Assembly (NCBI GenBank): GCA_030538115.1
Contig: JAUNUP010000039.1
Location: 1 to 23,168, forward strand
Length of the DNA: 23,168 bases
Direction: 5' to 3'
Origin: Dermatophilus congolensis
GTDB taxonomy: Bacteria; Actinomycetota; Actinomycetes; Actinomycetales; Dermatophilaceae
Made by a program: the position numbers and the translations under genes. Below the pieces are notes generated by a model. The model was given only the letters and a program-made list of their open reading frames with translations. It had not been told where the DNA came from and did no database searches. Of this stretch, positions 8,811 through 15,929 are shown one piece after another (the stretch's first letter is position 1; the number at the start of each line of letters is the position of its first letter).

Positions 8811-10454
8811 TCACTCGCTGCCGGGCTTGGCTCCGAACATGATGTCGTCCCAGGCCGGCACACTGGCGCGGCCCCGCGACGCCGACTTCGCACGGCTGGG
8901 CCGCGGCTGCGGGGGCGTCGGCTTCTCGGAGGCGGGTGCGCCCTGCTTCGTGAACGCGGACCCCGTGCCTGCTCGGGTTCCTGCCCCCGTAGTCGATCCC
9001 GTACCCGTGGGCGCACCGGCGGGCTTGGCCTTCTGAGCAGGCGGAGTGGGCTTGGGTGTCGCGGCGGGCTTCGCAGCCGGGGTGGGGGTGGCCGCAGGCT
9101 CCGCGGCAGCACCGGTCGTGGCCCGGGTGCGCGACTGGCTCGCGCGTCGGGTGTTGGCTCGCGGAGCACGCTTGCGCGGAGCCGGCTTGGCAGCCGCGGG
9201 GGCAGGCTCGGAAGCGTCGGCGTCGGTAGCCGGGGCGGGCTCGTCGGTCTGAGCCTCAGCGGCCTTCTCCGCGACGGGCTCGGGCAGGTCGAGGTCGAGC
9301 GCGGGCTCGGTGTGACCGATCTCGGTGACCGCCTCAGCCTCGGTGGAATCGGACGAAACCGCCTCATCGGTCGTGTCGACGCTGTCGACGTTCTCGGTCG
9401 TCGCAGGTGCCTCTGCGACCTCCGCACCTTCGGTCACGTCGGCCACCTCAGCGACCTCATCGGCGTCAGTGACCTCATCGACCTCGATGGCCTCCGCGAT
9501 CTCGGGCGCGTTCGTGTCGTCGGTGTCCTCAGCGCCCCGCATGCCCTCGGTGCCTTCGATGGCCTCGGCTGCCTCGGCTGCCTCGGTGTCGGCGGCCGGG
9601 GCTGGGGGAGCGTCGAACGGGAGCTCGTCGTCGGCGTGTACCGCCGGCTCCGTCATGATCGCGGGCCCGGCCGACACCTTGGTGACCCCGGAGGCGGCCG
9701 CGCGGGTGCCACGGCGTCGGATGCGGGCGGCCGCACGCTCACGCAGATCGGCCACGAGGTCGTCATCACCGGAGTCGCCCGGCTCGGTGCCGGCCGTGTT
9801 CGTTCCAGCGTTCGCACCGGCCCGCGAGACCGGAGCAGCAGGCGCGACGGAGGGCGCCTCGCGCCGACCCGCCTCCGGAGCCGCGACGGGTTCGTCGTCG
9901 GTGATGGCACGGGCCTCGTCGTTGAGCGCGGCCACGGTCATCGTGCTGCGCGAGAAACGCCACTGGGCGACGTGGGCCTGGTGCTCGGCCGGGTAACGCA
10001 CCTCGACGATCCACTGGCCGTCTTCACCGCGGCGTGAATCCCAGCGGGGCAGCGACGGGTCGATGTCGTGCTCGGCCAGGCGCTCCTCCACGAGGCGGCG
10101 CAGCTCGACGCCCTGCCCGAAGCTGTGGCCGCGCACGTGCGCGTGCCCTGCGAGTTCGGCGATGTGGCCGCGCTCGGCGAGTACCGGTCCCTCGAAGCGG
10201 CGCACCTTCTCGACGCTCCAGCCCGCCCGCTCGGCGGCTTCGGCGGCGCTGGCGCCGGCACGGATGAGCGCCTGCACCTCGGCAGGCCTCAGGTTCGGAG
10301 TCTCTTTGTGGCCCGTGTCGAAGCCCGTCTCCCAGCGAGCCGCCTCGCGAAAGGCGTCGTCCAGCGGCAGTCGGTACTCGTCTCCGGTCTCGTTCGAGCC
10401 GAGGACGACGTACTCACCGCTCTCGTGGACGCCGATGAGGAACAGGTCGCGCAT
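8811..10454 (-). CDS. sepH: Septation protein SepH (DUF3071)
   Basis: Actinobacterial cell-division protein that, in Streptomyces and mycobacteria, binds FtsZ and promotes its assembly at the septum. 547 aa. The DUF3071 domain opens with MRDLFLIGVHESGEYVVL and contains a helix-turn-helix-like segment (LRPAEVQALIRAGASAAEAA, about 55-100). A long unstructured linker follows: strongly acidic and Glu/Ala/Val/Asp-rich at about 285-420, then Arg/Lys/Ala/Pro-rich at about 420-520. The conserved C-terminal tail VPAWDDIMFGAKP ends the protein and is typical of the family. Start: ATG at 10452-10454 with GGGAG 8 nt upstream; an upstream in-frame start at 10490 lies inside a tandem repeat and is unlikely. 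It is a lone minus-strand gene between two plus-strand operons. Confidence 0.93.
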   Translation of the reverse strand: MRDLFLIGVHESGEYVVLGSNETGDEYRLPLDDAFREAARWETGFDTGHKETPNLRPAEVQALIRAGASAAEAAERAGWSVEKVRRFEGPVLAERGHIAELAGHAHVRGHSFGQGVELRRLVEERLAEHDIDPSLPRWDSRRGEDGQWIVEVRYPAEHQAHVAQWRFSRSTMTVAALNDEARAITDDEPVAAPEAGRREAPSVAPAAPVSRAGANAGTNTAGTEPGDSGDDDLVADLRERAAARIRRRGTRAAASGVTKVSAGPAIMTEPAVHADDELPFDAPPAPAADTEAAEAAEAIEGTEGMRGAEDTDDTNAPEIAEAIEVDEVTDADEVAEVADVTEGAEVAEAPATTENVDSVDTTDEAVSSDSTEAEAVTEIGHTEPALDLDLPEPVAEKAAEAQTDEPAPATDADASEPAPAAAKPAPRKRAPRANTRRASQSRTRATTGAAAEPAATPTPAAKPAATPKPTPPAQKAKPAGAPTGTGSTTGAGTRAGTGSAFTKQGAPASEKPTPPQPRPSRAKSASRGRASVPAWDDIMFGAKPGSE

Positions 10455-10467
10455 GGTGGAGTCTCCC

Positions 10468-10489
10468 GTCGAGGTGCAGTCGAGGTGCA
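10468..10489 (-). repeat. Perfect 11-bp tandem repeat abutting the sepH ribosome-binding site
   Basis: GTCGAGGTGCA occurs twice head to tail (10468-10478 and 10479-10489); on the sepH strand it reads TGCACCTCGAC twice, directly before the GGGAG ribosome-binding site. It could be a recent duplication or a paired regulator or RNA site in the sepH leader. Confidence 0.7.
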
Positions 10490-10520
10490 CGAGAATGGCT
10501 TCGTGGCGGAGCGCGAGCCC

Positions 10521-10551
10521 CTCGCTTCCGTTCGGCGAAACGGCAGGCGAG
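10521..10551. repeat. Stem-loop in the sepH-hemH intergenic region
   Basis: CTCGC (10521-10525) pairs with GCGAG (10547-10551), and inside them CCGTT (10528-10532) pairs with AACGG (10539-10543) around loop CGGCGA, with a small internal bulge. The 248-nt gap 10455-10702 between divergent sepH and hemH holds this stem-loop and the tandem repeat; I could not find a convincing -35/-10 pair for either gene there. The hairpin would lie in a sepH 5' leader if transcription starts upstream of it. Confidence 0.35.
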
Positions 10552-10702
10552 CGCAGACGGACACACTCCGCGTCACCGGAAGCCTACCCAGGTCGCCGCG
10601 CTGTGCGCGCAGGTAATACGTTGGGGCAGGTGGCGTGGCGTCGCGCGGGGTGTCGACCTCGGGGCGATGCCGCGGTGGCGTAAGGGGTTACGAGGAGGGG
10701 TT

Positions 10703-11887
10703 GTGCCCGGAGAGTCCGAGACGGCGGCACCCACAGAGAGTCGTGTGGCTGATGCCGTCGACGGGATTCTGCTCGTGTCGTTCGGAGGCCCGAGGGCGCC
10801 CGAAGACGTGATGCCGTTTCTCGAACGCGTCACGGCGGGCAGGGGAGTCCCCAGGGAGAGACTCGAACTGGTCGCCGAGCACTATTTCGCACGCGGTGGC
10901 GTGAGCCCGATCAACGCGGAGACAGCGGCGCTGGTCACGGCACTCCGCACGCAGCTCGGTGCGCGCGGCCGCGAGGACGTGGCCGTGTACCTGGGCAACC
11001 GCAACTGGTCGCCGGGCATCGACGAGGCCCTGATCCAGGCTGCCTACGACGGGCGACGTCACCTCGCGGTCGTGTTGACCAGCGCGTACTCGGGCTATTC
11101 GTCGTGTCGTCAGTACCGCGAAAACGTCGCGGACGCCGTCGACCGTGCCCGCGACGCGGTCGGCGAGAAGCTGCCCGCCCTGTCGTTCGTGCGCCCCTGG
11201 GGGCTGCAGCCCGAGGTCGTGGCGACCTGGGGGCGTCTGGCGACCGAGGCCACCCGCGCGGCCCTGGAGTCCGCCGCAGGTGCCTCGTCGGGCGATTCGA
11301 CGGGTGCTCCGACGGGTGCGGTTGCGGCAGAGGGCGAGTCGGGGGCCTGTGAGACGCGGCTCGTGTTCGTCGCCCATTCCATTCCCCTCGCCGCGAACCG
11401 GGCGTCCGGCCCGCCCGACGACGGTGGCGCCTATGTACGCGAACTCACCCGTCTGGCTGAGTTGATCGCCGCGCACGTCGCCACGGAGGTGGGCCGGTCG
11501 ATCCCGTGGAGCCTGGCCTACTGTTCCCGCTCCGGCCCTCCCTCCCAGCCCTGGCTGGAGCCCGACATCTCAGACGCTCTGGCCGAACTCGCCGGCCAGG
11601 GCGTTCGCAGCGTCGCGGCTGTGCCGATCGGTTTCGTCGCCGACCACATGGAGGTCGTGCAAGACCTCGACACCGTCGCGGCGGCCGACGCAGCGACGCT
11701 GGGGCTGGCCTGGCACCGAGCGCCCACGCTGCGCGACGATCCGGCCGTCGCGGCCTGCCTCACCGACCTCGCGCTCGCCGCAGGCGAGGCAGCGGCCCCG
11801 TGCCCGGCGGGATGCTGCGCCCCGATCGCCCGGCCTGGAGCTCCTAGCACTGCAGACACCCGGGCCGCCGCCTTCGAGGGCGCGTAG
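10703..11887 (+). CDS. hemH: Ferrochelatase (coproporphyrin-type in actinobacteria)
   Basis: Inserts Fe2+ into a porphyrin in heme synthesis. Actinobacterial enzymes of this family (also called CpfC) act on coproporphyrin III. 394 aa. Seen: ILLVSFGGPRAPEDV at the N-terminus, SAYSGYSSCRQYREN near 127-141, the catalytic His H225 in VFVAHSIP, and the metal-site Glu E317 in FVADHMEVVQDLD. Cysteines C135, C352, C367, C371 and C372 suggest the [2Fe-2S] cluster known from actinobacterial ferrochelatases (inference). An Ala/Gly/Ser-rich insertion before H225 holds a 12-bp direct repeat (11298-11319), and the C-terminal tail is Ala/Pro-rich. Start: GTG 10703 with AGGAGG 4 nt upstream; the longer reading from 10667 is not supported. 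The suhB-like gene follows after 28 nt. Confidence 0.93.
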   Translation: MPGESETAAPTESRVADAVDGILLVSFGGPRAPEDVMPFLERVTAGRGVPRERLELVAEHYFARGGVSPINAETAALVTALRTQLGARGREDVAVYLGNRNWSPGIDEALIQAAYDGRRHLAVVLTSAYSGYSSCRQYRENVADAVDRARDAVGEKLPALSFVRPWGLQPEVVATWGRLATEATRAALESAAGASSGDSTGAPTGAVAAEGESGACETRLVFVAHSIPLAANRASGPPDDGGAYVRELTRLAELIAAHVATEVGRSIPWSLAYCSRSGPPSQPWLEPDISDALAELAGQGVRSVAAVPIGFVADHMEVVQDLDTVAAADAATLGLAWHRAPTLRDDPAVAACLTDLALAAGEAAAPCPAGCCAPIARPGAPSTADTRAAAFEGA

Positions 11888-11915
11888 GCACCGCACGATC
11901 GACCACAGGAGAGAC

Positions 11916-12806
11916 ATGCAGCACGCGCACGTACCCGATCCCGACACGCTGGCCCGCCTCGAAGAGTTCGCCGTCGACATCGCGGCGAGCGCGGGGCGCC
12001 TCGTGAGGGAGCAGCGCCCCGACCGGTTCGAGATCGACACGAAGTCGAGCGACACCGACGTCGTGACGCAGATGGACACGGCGGCACAGCAGTACCTGGA
12101 GGGCCGCATCCGCGCCGAGTACGCCGCCGACGGGTTTCTCGGCGAGGAGGAGGGAGGCCGCATCGATCCGGGAACCAGTGGGCTGACCTGGGTACTCGAC
12201 CCGATCGACGGCACGGTCAACTACCTCTACGGCCGCGTCGACTACGCGGTCTCGGTGGCGGTCGTGGTGGGCGATGTGACGACTCCCGGCGCGTGGAGCC
12301 CGGTCGTGGCGGCGGTGGCCGCGCCCGCTCGCGGTGAGGTCTACCACGCCCGGCTCGGCGGTGGTGCGCGCCTGCGTGACGCCGAGGGGCGCACGCGTAC
12401 GTTGACGATCTCGCGTGATCCGCAGCTCAGCCACTCCCTCGTGGCTACGGGATTCGGTTACCGGGCCGACGTGCGCGAGCGCCAGGCGGGCGTGGTGGCG
12501 GCGCTGCTACCCCAGGTGCGCGACCTCCGGCGCGCGGGCAGCGCGGCGCTGGACGCCTGTGCGGTGGGCTCCGGCGAGCTCGACGCCTACTACGAGCGGG
12601 GAGTGCACGCGTGGGACATCGCGGGCGCCTGGCTCGTGGCCGCCGAGGCCGGAGCAGTGGTCACCGGCATCGCTTCTGCGGCGCCGCTGGCCGACGGAAT
12701 TCTTGTGGCTCCTCCTCGGTTGCACGGTGACATGCGGGAGGCGTTGCTCGCTGCGCAAGGGGCCGATGACGGGGTCATGCGGTCCGCGTCGCCCGTGGAC
12801 GAGTGA
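11916..12806 (+). CDS. suhB: Inositol monophosphatase family protein (SuhB-like)
   Basis: Mg2+-dependent phosphatase of the inositol monophosphatase/FBPase/CysQ superfamily, 296 aa, cytoplasmic. Metal-site motifs are in order: DTDVVTQMD at 46-54, GEEEG at 76-80, DPIDGTVNY at 95-103 (metal Asps), and AWDIAGAWLVAAEAGA near 230-245 (last metal Asp). In actinobacteria the likely substrate is inositol-1-phosphate, feeding inositol, mycothiol and phosphatidylinositol synthesis, but histidinol-phosphate and other sugar phosphates are used by relatives, so specificity is unproven. AGGAG stands 4 nt before the ATG. It follows the ferrochelatase gene by 28 nt and is probably in its operon. Confidence 0.9.
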   Translation: MQHAHVPDPDTLARLEEFAVDIAASAGRLVREQRPDRFEIDTKSSDTDVVTQMDTAAQQYLEGRIRAEYAADGFLGEEEGGRIDPGTSGLTWVLDPIDGTVNYLYGRVDYAVSVAVVVGDVTTPGAWSPVVAAVAAPARGEVYHARLGGGARLRDAEGRTRTLTISRDPQLSHSLVATGFGYRADVRERQAGVVAALLPQVRDLRRAGSAALDACAVGSGELDAYYERGVHAWDIAGAWLVAAEAGAVVTGIASAAPLADGILVAPPRLHGDMREALLAAQGADDGVMRSASPVDE

Positions 12807-12828
12807 ACGGACAGCAGCACGGCGTTCG

Positions 12829-12844
12829 TGTGACATTCATCACA
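12829..12844. promoter_or_regulatory. CRP/GlxR-type operator upstream of the DUF4193 gene
   Basis: TGTGACATTCATCACA matches the CRP-family palindrome TGTGA-N6-TCACA at all ten conserved positions. It lies just past suhB and is centred about 90 bp upstream of the predicted transcription start of the DUF4193 gene, close to the -92.5 spacing used by some class I CRP sites. Crp/GlxR regulators of this specificity are widespread in actinobacteria. Confidence 0.6.
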
Positions 12845-12891
12845 AATGGCACTGTGGGATGTCGCAAATCCGGGCACGTGGACGAAGTGGC

Positions 12892-12920
12892 GTGACGAAC
12901 GGTCTCGAATGAGGCACAAT
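12892..12920 (+). promoter_or_regulatory. Candidate promoter of the DUF4193-dut genes
   Basis: GTGACG (12892-12897), a 17-nt spacer and CACAAT (12915-12920) form a plausible -35/-10 pair. Transcription would begin near 12927, giving a GC-rich leader of about 120 nt before the DUF4193 start, with CCCCGC (12921-12926) and GCGGGG (12945-12950) as inverted arms near its 5' end. Confidence 0.4.
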
Positions 12921-13046
12921 CCCCGCGTCACCCCGTCGTTTCGGGCGGGGCTCGCAGGGCGTGCAGCCCGGGGCCCGATCGTCACGGCGCTACCGCTACG
13001 GCCCCACTCGTGGCCCCATGCGAAACCAGACCAGAGAGAGGCTCGG

Positions 13047-13346
13047 ATGGCGACTGACTACGATGCGCCGCGCAAGACCGATGAGGACATCAACGAAGAC
13101 TCGATCGAGGAGTTGAAGTCCCGGCGCGTCGACAAGTCCTCCGCGATCGTTGATGACGACGAGGGTGACTCGGCGGAGGGCTTCGAACTGCCCGGCGCCG
13201 ACCTGAGCAGCGAAGAGCTGTCGGTCCGCGTCATCCCCAAGCAGGCCGACGAGTTCACGTGCGGCAGCTGCTTCCTCGTGCGCCACCGCAGCCAGCTCGC
13301 CGGCGAGCGCGACGGCCTGCCGGTGTGCAAGGAGTGCGTGGCCTGA
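13047..13346 (+). CDS. DUF4193 family protein
   Basis: Small acidic actinobacterial protein, 99 aa, of the DUF4193 family; function unknown. The first two thirds are rich in Asp/Glu/Ser ([18 protein letters not shown] onward) and look disordered. The C-terminus carries CGSC and CKEC pairs about 20 residues apart, a probable zinc ribbon (inference). GAGAGAGG lies about 6 nt before ATG 13047. An in-frame upstream ATG at 12846 would add 67 residues without family resemblance and would overlap the proposed promoter, so I reject it. The dUTPase gene starts 2 nt after its stop, which suggests coupled translation. Confidence 0.88.
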   Translation: MATDYDAPRKTDEDINEDSIEELKSRRVDKSSAIVDDDEGDSAEGFELPGADLSSEELSVRVIPKQADEFTCGSCFLVRHRSQLAGERDGLPVCKECVA

Positions 13347-13348
13347 CC

Positions 13349-13810
13349 GTGCGCCTCCCGTGTCGTCGGCTCGACCCCGGCCTTCCCTTGCCGCGCCATG
13401 CGCGGCCCGGTGACGCCGGGGTCGACCTGTATGCCCGCGAAGACGTGACTCTGCGCCCCGGCGCGCGGCACCTCATGCCGACGGGCATCGCCATCGCGGT
13501 GCCGGCGGGCTGGGTGGGGCTCGTGCACCCCCGCTCCGGGCTGTCGATCAAGCACGGCATCACCGTGGTGAACGCGCCCGGCACGATCGACTCCGGGTAT
13601 CGGGGCGAGATCATGGTGCCGCTGGTCAACGTCGACCCGGCCGAACCTTTCGAGATCCGTCGTGGTGACCGCGTGGCGCAGTTGCTGCTGCAGGAGTTTG
13701 CGACCCTCGAATTCGAGGAGGTCGACGAGCTGCCCTCCACGGAGCGGGGCGACACGGGCTTCGGGGATACAGGCGGATTCGGCGCTGGCGACCCGGTTGC
13801 GGGACACTGA
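13349..13810 (+). CDS. dut: dUTP diphosphatase (dUTPase)
   Basis: Hydrolyses dUTP to dUMP and diphosphate, supplying dUMP for thymidylate and keeping uracil out of DNA; a homotrimer in this family. 153 aa, normal length. All five motifs are visible: DAGVDLYA at 22-29, PRSGLS at 61-66, [11 protein letters not shown] at 78-88 (catalytic Asp81, stacking Tyr84), RGDRVAQL at 105-112, and [13 protein letters not shown] at 133-145. Motif 5 departs slightly from the usual RGxGGFGSTG. Start: GTG 13349, 2 nt after the DUF4193 stop; AGGAG lies 14 nt upstream, so termination-reinitiation is likely. An actinobacterial DUF3093 gene often found near here is absent. Confidence 0.94.
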   Translation: MRLPCRRLDPGLPLPRHARPGDAGVDLYAREDVTLRPGARHLMPTGIAIAVPAGWVGLVHPRSGLSIKHGITVVNAPGTIDSGYRGEIMVPLVNVDPAEPFEIRRGDRVAQLLLQEFATLEFEEVDELPSTERGDTGFGDTGGFGAGDPVAGH

Positions 13811-13878
13811 AAGTCGAGTCCGGCCGGGCAGCGCCCTCAGGTGTGCCCCGGTCAGCACGAGACGAGCAGGAGACGAGC

Positions 13879-14661
13879 ATGGCACTGTTCCGCCGCAAGC
13901 GTTCGACCGACGACGAGACCCAGGTGTCCGACGTCGGCGCCGCGACGGCAGCCGCTGAACCGGGCACAGACGGCATCTCCGTCGCGGAGGCGGCGGAGGC
14001 CGCTGAGGTTCAGCAGTCGTCCGAGCCCGTTCTCGGTGACCACCGTGCCGAAGACCTGGGGCCGTTCGACTCCGGCGCTGTTCCCCGCCCCGAGGGCTTT
14101 CTCGACCTCGGCTCGCTCTGGCTGCCGAACATCCCCGGCGTGACGCTGATGGTCGAGGCCGACCCGAACACCGACGAGGTCACCGCCCTGCGCGTGCAGA
14201 TCGCCGCGTCCGTGCTGCAGCTGCAGGTATTCGCGGCCCCGAAGTCCGAGCGGTTGTGGGGCGAGATCCGCGCCGAGATCGCCGAGAGCCTCAAGGCCGG
14301 AGGAGGCAGCGGAGTCGAGCAGACCGGCCCGTACGGAGACGAACTCGTCGCCACCGTGCCGGCAGGGGCCGGGGCGACGGCGACGATGCGGTTTCTCGGC
14401 GTCGACGGCCCGCGCTGGTTCTTGCGCGGCGTGATCAGCGGGCCCGCGGCCACCGACGAGTCGTTGGCCAAACCCTTCATCGACCTGCTCCGCGTGGTCG
14501 TCGTGCACCGCGGCGACGGGCCGATGGCGCCGCGTGAACTGCTGCCGATGCACATGCCCAAGAACATCGAAGCCGCAGCTCCGCAGGCTGCTCAGGGCAT
14601 CGACTACGAGGCCGAATTGTCTCCGTTCGAGCGCGGCCCGGAGATCACCGAGATCCGCTGA
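13879..14661 (+). CDS. DUF3710 family protein
   Basis: A 260-aa actinobacterial protein of the DUF3710 family; function unknown. It begins ALFRRKRSTDDE with a short basic then acidic Ala-rich stretch (to about 55), followed by the conserved domain from GPFDSG through LDLGSLWLPNIPGV, LWGEIRAEIAESL, FLGVDGPRWFLRGVISGP and RELLPMHMP. No membrane segment or signal peptide. Start: ATG 13879 with AGGAG 6 nt upstream; a GTG at 13843 is in frame but lacks this signal. It sits 68 nt after dut. Neighbourhood with dut and the OB-fold gene is conserved in actinobacteria as I recall it, which hints at nucleic-acid metabolism but proves nothing. Confidence 0.85.
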   Translation: MALFRRKRSTDDETQVSDVGAATAAAEPGTDGISVAEAAEAAEVQQSSEPVLGDHRAEDLGPFDSGAVPRPEGFLDLGSLWLPNIPGVTLMVEADPNTDEVTALRVQIAASVLQLQVFAAPKSERLWGEIRAEIAESLKAGGGSGVEQTGPYGDELVATVPAGAGATATMRFLGVDGPRWFLRGVISGPAATDESLAKPFIDLLRVVVVHRGDGPMAPRELLPMHMPKNIEAAAPQAAQGIDYEAELSPFERGPEITEIR

Positions 14662-14667
14662 GTGCCC

Positions 14668-14686
14668 CGCCACGACGGCCGTGGCG
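14668..14686 (+). terminator. Hairpin after the DUF3710 gene
   Basis: CGCCACG and CGTGGCG form a perfect 7-bp stem with a 5-nt loop, starting 7 nt after the DUF3710 stop. There is no T-tract, as is common for terminators in very GC-rich genomes. With the promoter-like hexamer about 50 nt further on, it suggests that the OB-fold gene is a separate transcript. Confidence 0.45.
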
Positions 14687-14735
14687 AAGTGTCTATCCGA
14701 CGCGCCCCGGCGTGCGAGAACTCAGCTCGCGGGGT

Positions 14736-14741
14736 TACAGT
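14736..14741 (+). promoter_or_regulatory. Candidate -10 element of the OB-fold gene
   Basis: TACAGT fits the TANNNT -10 pattern and is identical to the proposed -10 of the KimA-like gene. No good -35 box is seen 16-18 nt upstream. Transcription would start near 14748 and leave a leader of about 98 nt. Confidence 0.35.
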
Positions 14742-14776
14742 CGCATCCGCGCTCCGCATATTGGGGAGTGGAGCGC

Positions 14777-14821
14777 TCGCCGATGCGTCGGCGATGGCAG
14801 GTCCGCGCCATCACGGTGCGG
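14777..14821 (+). promoter_or_regulatory. Two consecutive stem-loops in the leader of the OB-fold gene
   Basis: TCGCCGA-TGCG-TCGGCGA (14777-14794) is a perfect 7-bp stem with a tetraloop. CCGCGCC (14803-14809) pairs with GGTGCGG (14815-14821) around a 5-nt loop with one G-U pair. The second hairpin ends 8 nt before the AAGGAAGG ribosome-binding region. This could be a translational control element, but no known riboswitch class is recognised. Confidence 0.4.
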
Positions 14822-14845
14822 GCTCGGTCAAGGAAGGCCGTTGTC

Positions 14846-15220
14846 ATGGCTGGATTGAGCGCGGTGCTGCAAAAGCTCGTGCGGCACGAACACGAGCAGG
14901 ACCGTGAGGAACTGCGCGACGAGAGCGGGCGCTGCGGCGCCTCGAGCGTCGAACAATGCCGAGACCGCAAGATGCACTCGTTTCGCGGCGTGCTGTCGTC
15001 GGTCACCATGCCCCCGCGGTGCGACGGCCCGAATTTCACGGCCGAGCTGTTCGACGGATCCGGGTACGTGACCCTCGTGTGGATGGGCCGCCGCTTCATC
15101 CCCGGCATCCGCCCAGGCACCCGCATGCACGTCAGCGGCCGCGTGATGATGAAGAACGGTCGACCCGTCATCTTCAACCCCACCTACGACGTGCTGGCCC
15201 CGGAGGGCCGCGACGCCTAG
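14846..15220 (+). CDS. OB-fold nucleic acid-binding domain protein
   Basis: A 124-aa protein with a short charged helix (AVLQKLVRHEHEQDREELRD), a Cys pair (CGASSVEQC) and an OB-fold resembling the RecG/tRNA-anticodon group: FRGVLSSVTM, TAELFDGSGYVTLVWMG, IPGIRPGTRMHVSGRV and a final strand RPVIFNP. It probably binds single-stranded nucleic acid, but the target is unknown. AAGGAAGG stands 8 nt before the ATG. In mycobacteria and Streptomyces, as I recall, a DUF3159 membrane-protein gene follows this one; here the next gene is TrkA-like on the other strand. The stop TAG shares the palindrome CTAG (15217-15220) with the stop of that convergent gene, so the two reading frames overlap by 4 nt. Confidence 0.85.
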   Translation: MAGLSAVLQKLVRHEHEQDREELRDESGRCGASSVEQCRDRKMHSFRGVLSSVTMPPRCDGPNFTAELFDGSGYVTLVWMGRRFIPGIRPGTRMHVSGRVMMKNGRPVIFNPTYDVLAPEGRDA

Positions 15221-15894
15221 TCGTCGGCGACGACCGACTTCGGGTTGAACAGCGCCTGCACCGACTTCTCCTCGGCCAGTGACGTGACGATGATCAGTTC
15301 GTCGCCCACTTCGAGCAGGTCGTCGGCCGTGGGGGCGATCGCACGCTGATCGCGCACGATGCACGTGAGCACGGTGTCGGTCGGCCACGGCACGTCGCCG
15401 ACGCGCATCGTGACCCACGGGCTGTGCTCGGGCAGGGTGATCTCGACGAGCGAGGCTCCGGACTGGCGGAATTCGAAGATCCGCACGAGGTCGCCGACGC
15501 TCACGGCCTCTTCGACGAGAGCTGTGATGAGCCGCGGCGTCGAGACCGCCACGTCGACACCCCAGTTCTCGTCGTACAGCCACTCGTTCTTCGGGTTGTT
15601 CACCCGCGCCACAGTGCGCGGCACGGTGAACTCGGTCTTGGCCAGAAGCGAGATGACGAGGTTGGCCTTGTCGTCGGCCGTCGCGGCGACGACGACGTCG
15701 CAACTGTCGAGCCCGGCCTCCTCCAGCGCGGCGAGTTCGCACGCATCGGCGAGCAGCCACGAGGCGTCGGGCACCGAACTCGTCTGCGTGACCTCGACGT
15801 CACGGTCGATGAGCAGCACCTCGTGCCCGTTGCCGATGAGCTCACGGGCGATCGACCGGCCGACGCTACCGGCGCCTGCGATGACGACCTTCAT
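15217..15894 (-). CDS. TrkA-family (RCK) potassium regulatory protein, CeoC-like
   Basis: Cytoplasmic regulator of K+ transport: a TrkA_N/RCK_N Rossmann domain that binds NAD(H) or adenine nucleotides, plus a TrkA_C ligand domain. 225 aa. Seen: nucleotide-binding loop GAGSVG at 7-12 after strand MKVVIA, the acidic end of strand 2 (VLLIDRD), conserved VVVAATADDKANLVISLLAK, and a C-terminal domain from SLVEITLPEHSPW to DELIIVTS. Start: ATG 15892-15894 with AAGGA about 6 nt upstream. The other TrkA-like gene lies 35 nt upstream on the same strand, so the two form an operon. Each is about half the size of E. coli TrkA, which fuses two such units, so they probably assemble as a hetero- or mixed octameric ring (inference). 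No TrkH/KtrB pore gene is in the window. Confidence 0.9.
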   Translation of the reverse strand: MKVVIAGAGSVGRSIARELIGNGHEVLLIDRDVEVTQTSSVPDASWLLADACELAALEEAGLDSCDVVVAATADDKANLVISLLAKTEFTVPRTVARVNNPKNEWLYDENWGVDVAVSTPRLITALVEEAVSVGDLVRIFEFRQSGASLVEITLPEHSPWVTMRVGDVPWPTDTVLTCIVRDQRAIAPTADDLLEVGDELIIVTSLAEEKSVQALFNPKSVVADD

Positions 15895-15929
15895 GAGACG
15901 TCCTTTCGAGAATGTGGAGCGGCGGCCGC

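Noticed and set aside
12846..13046. 67-residue N-terminal extension of the DUF4193 protein
   Set aside because: The extension overlaps the likely promoter, has no family resemblance, and ATG 13047 has a good ribosome-binding site.
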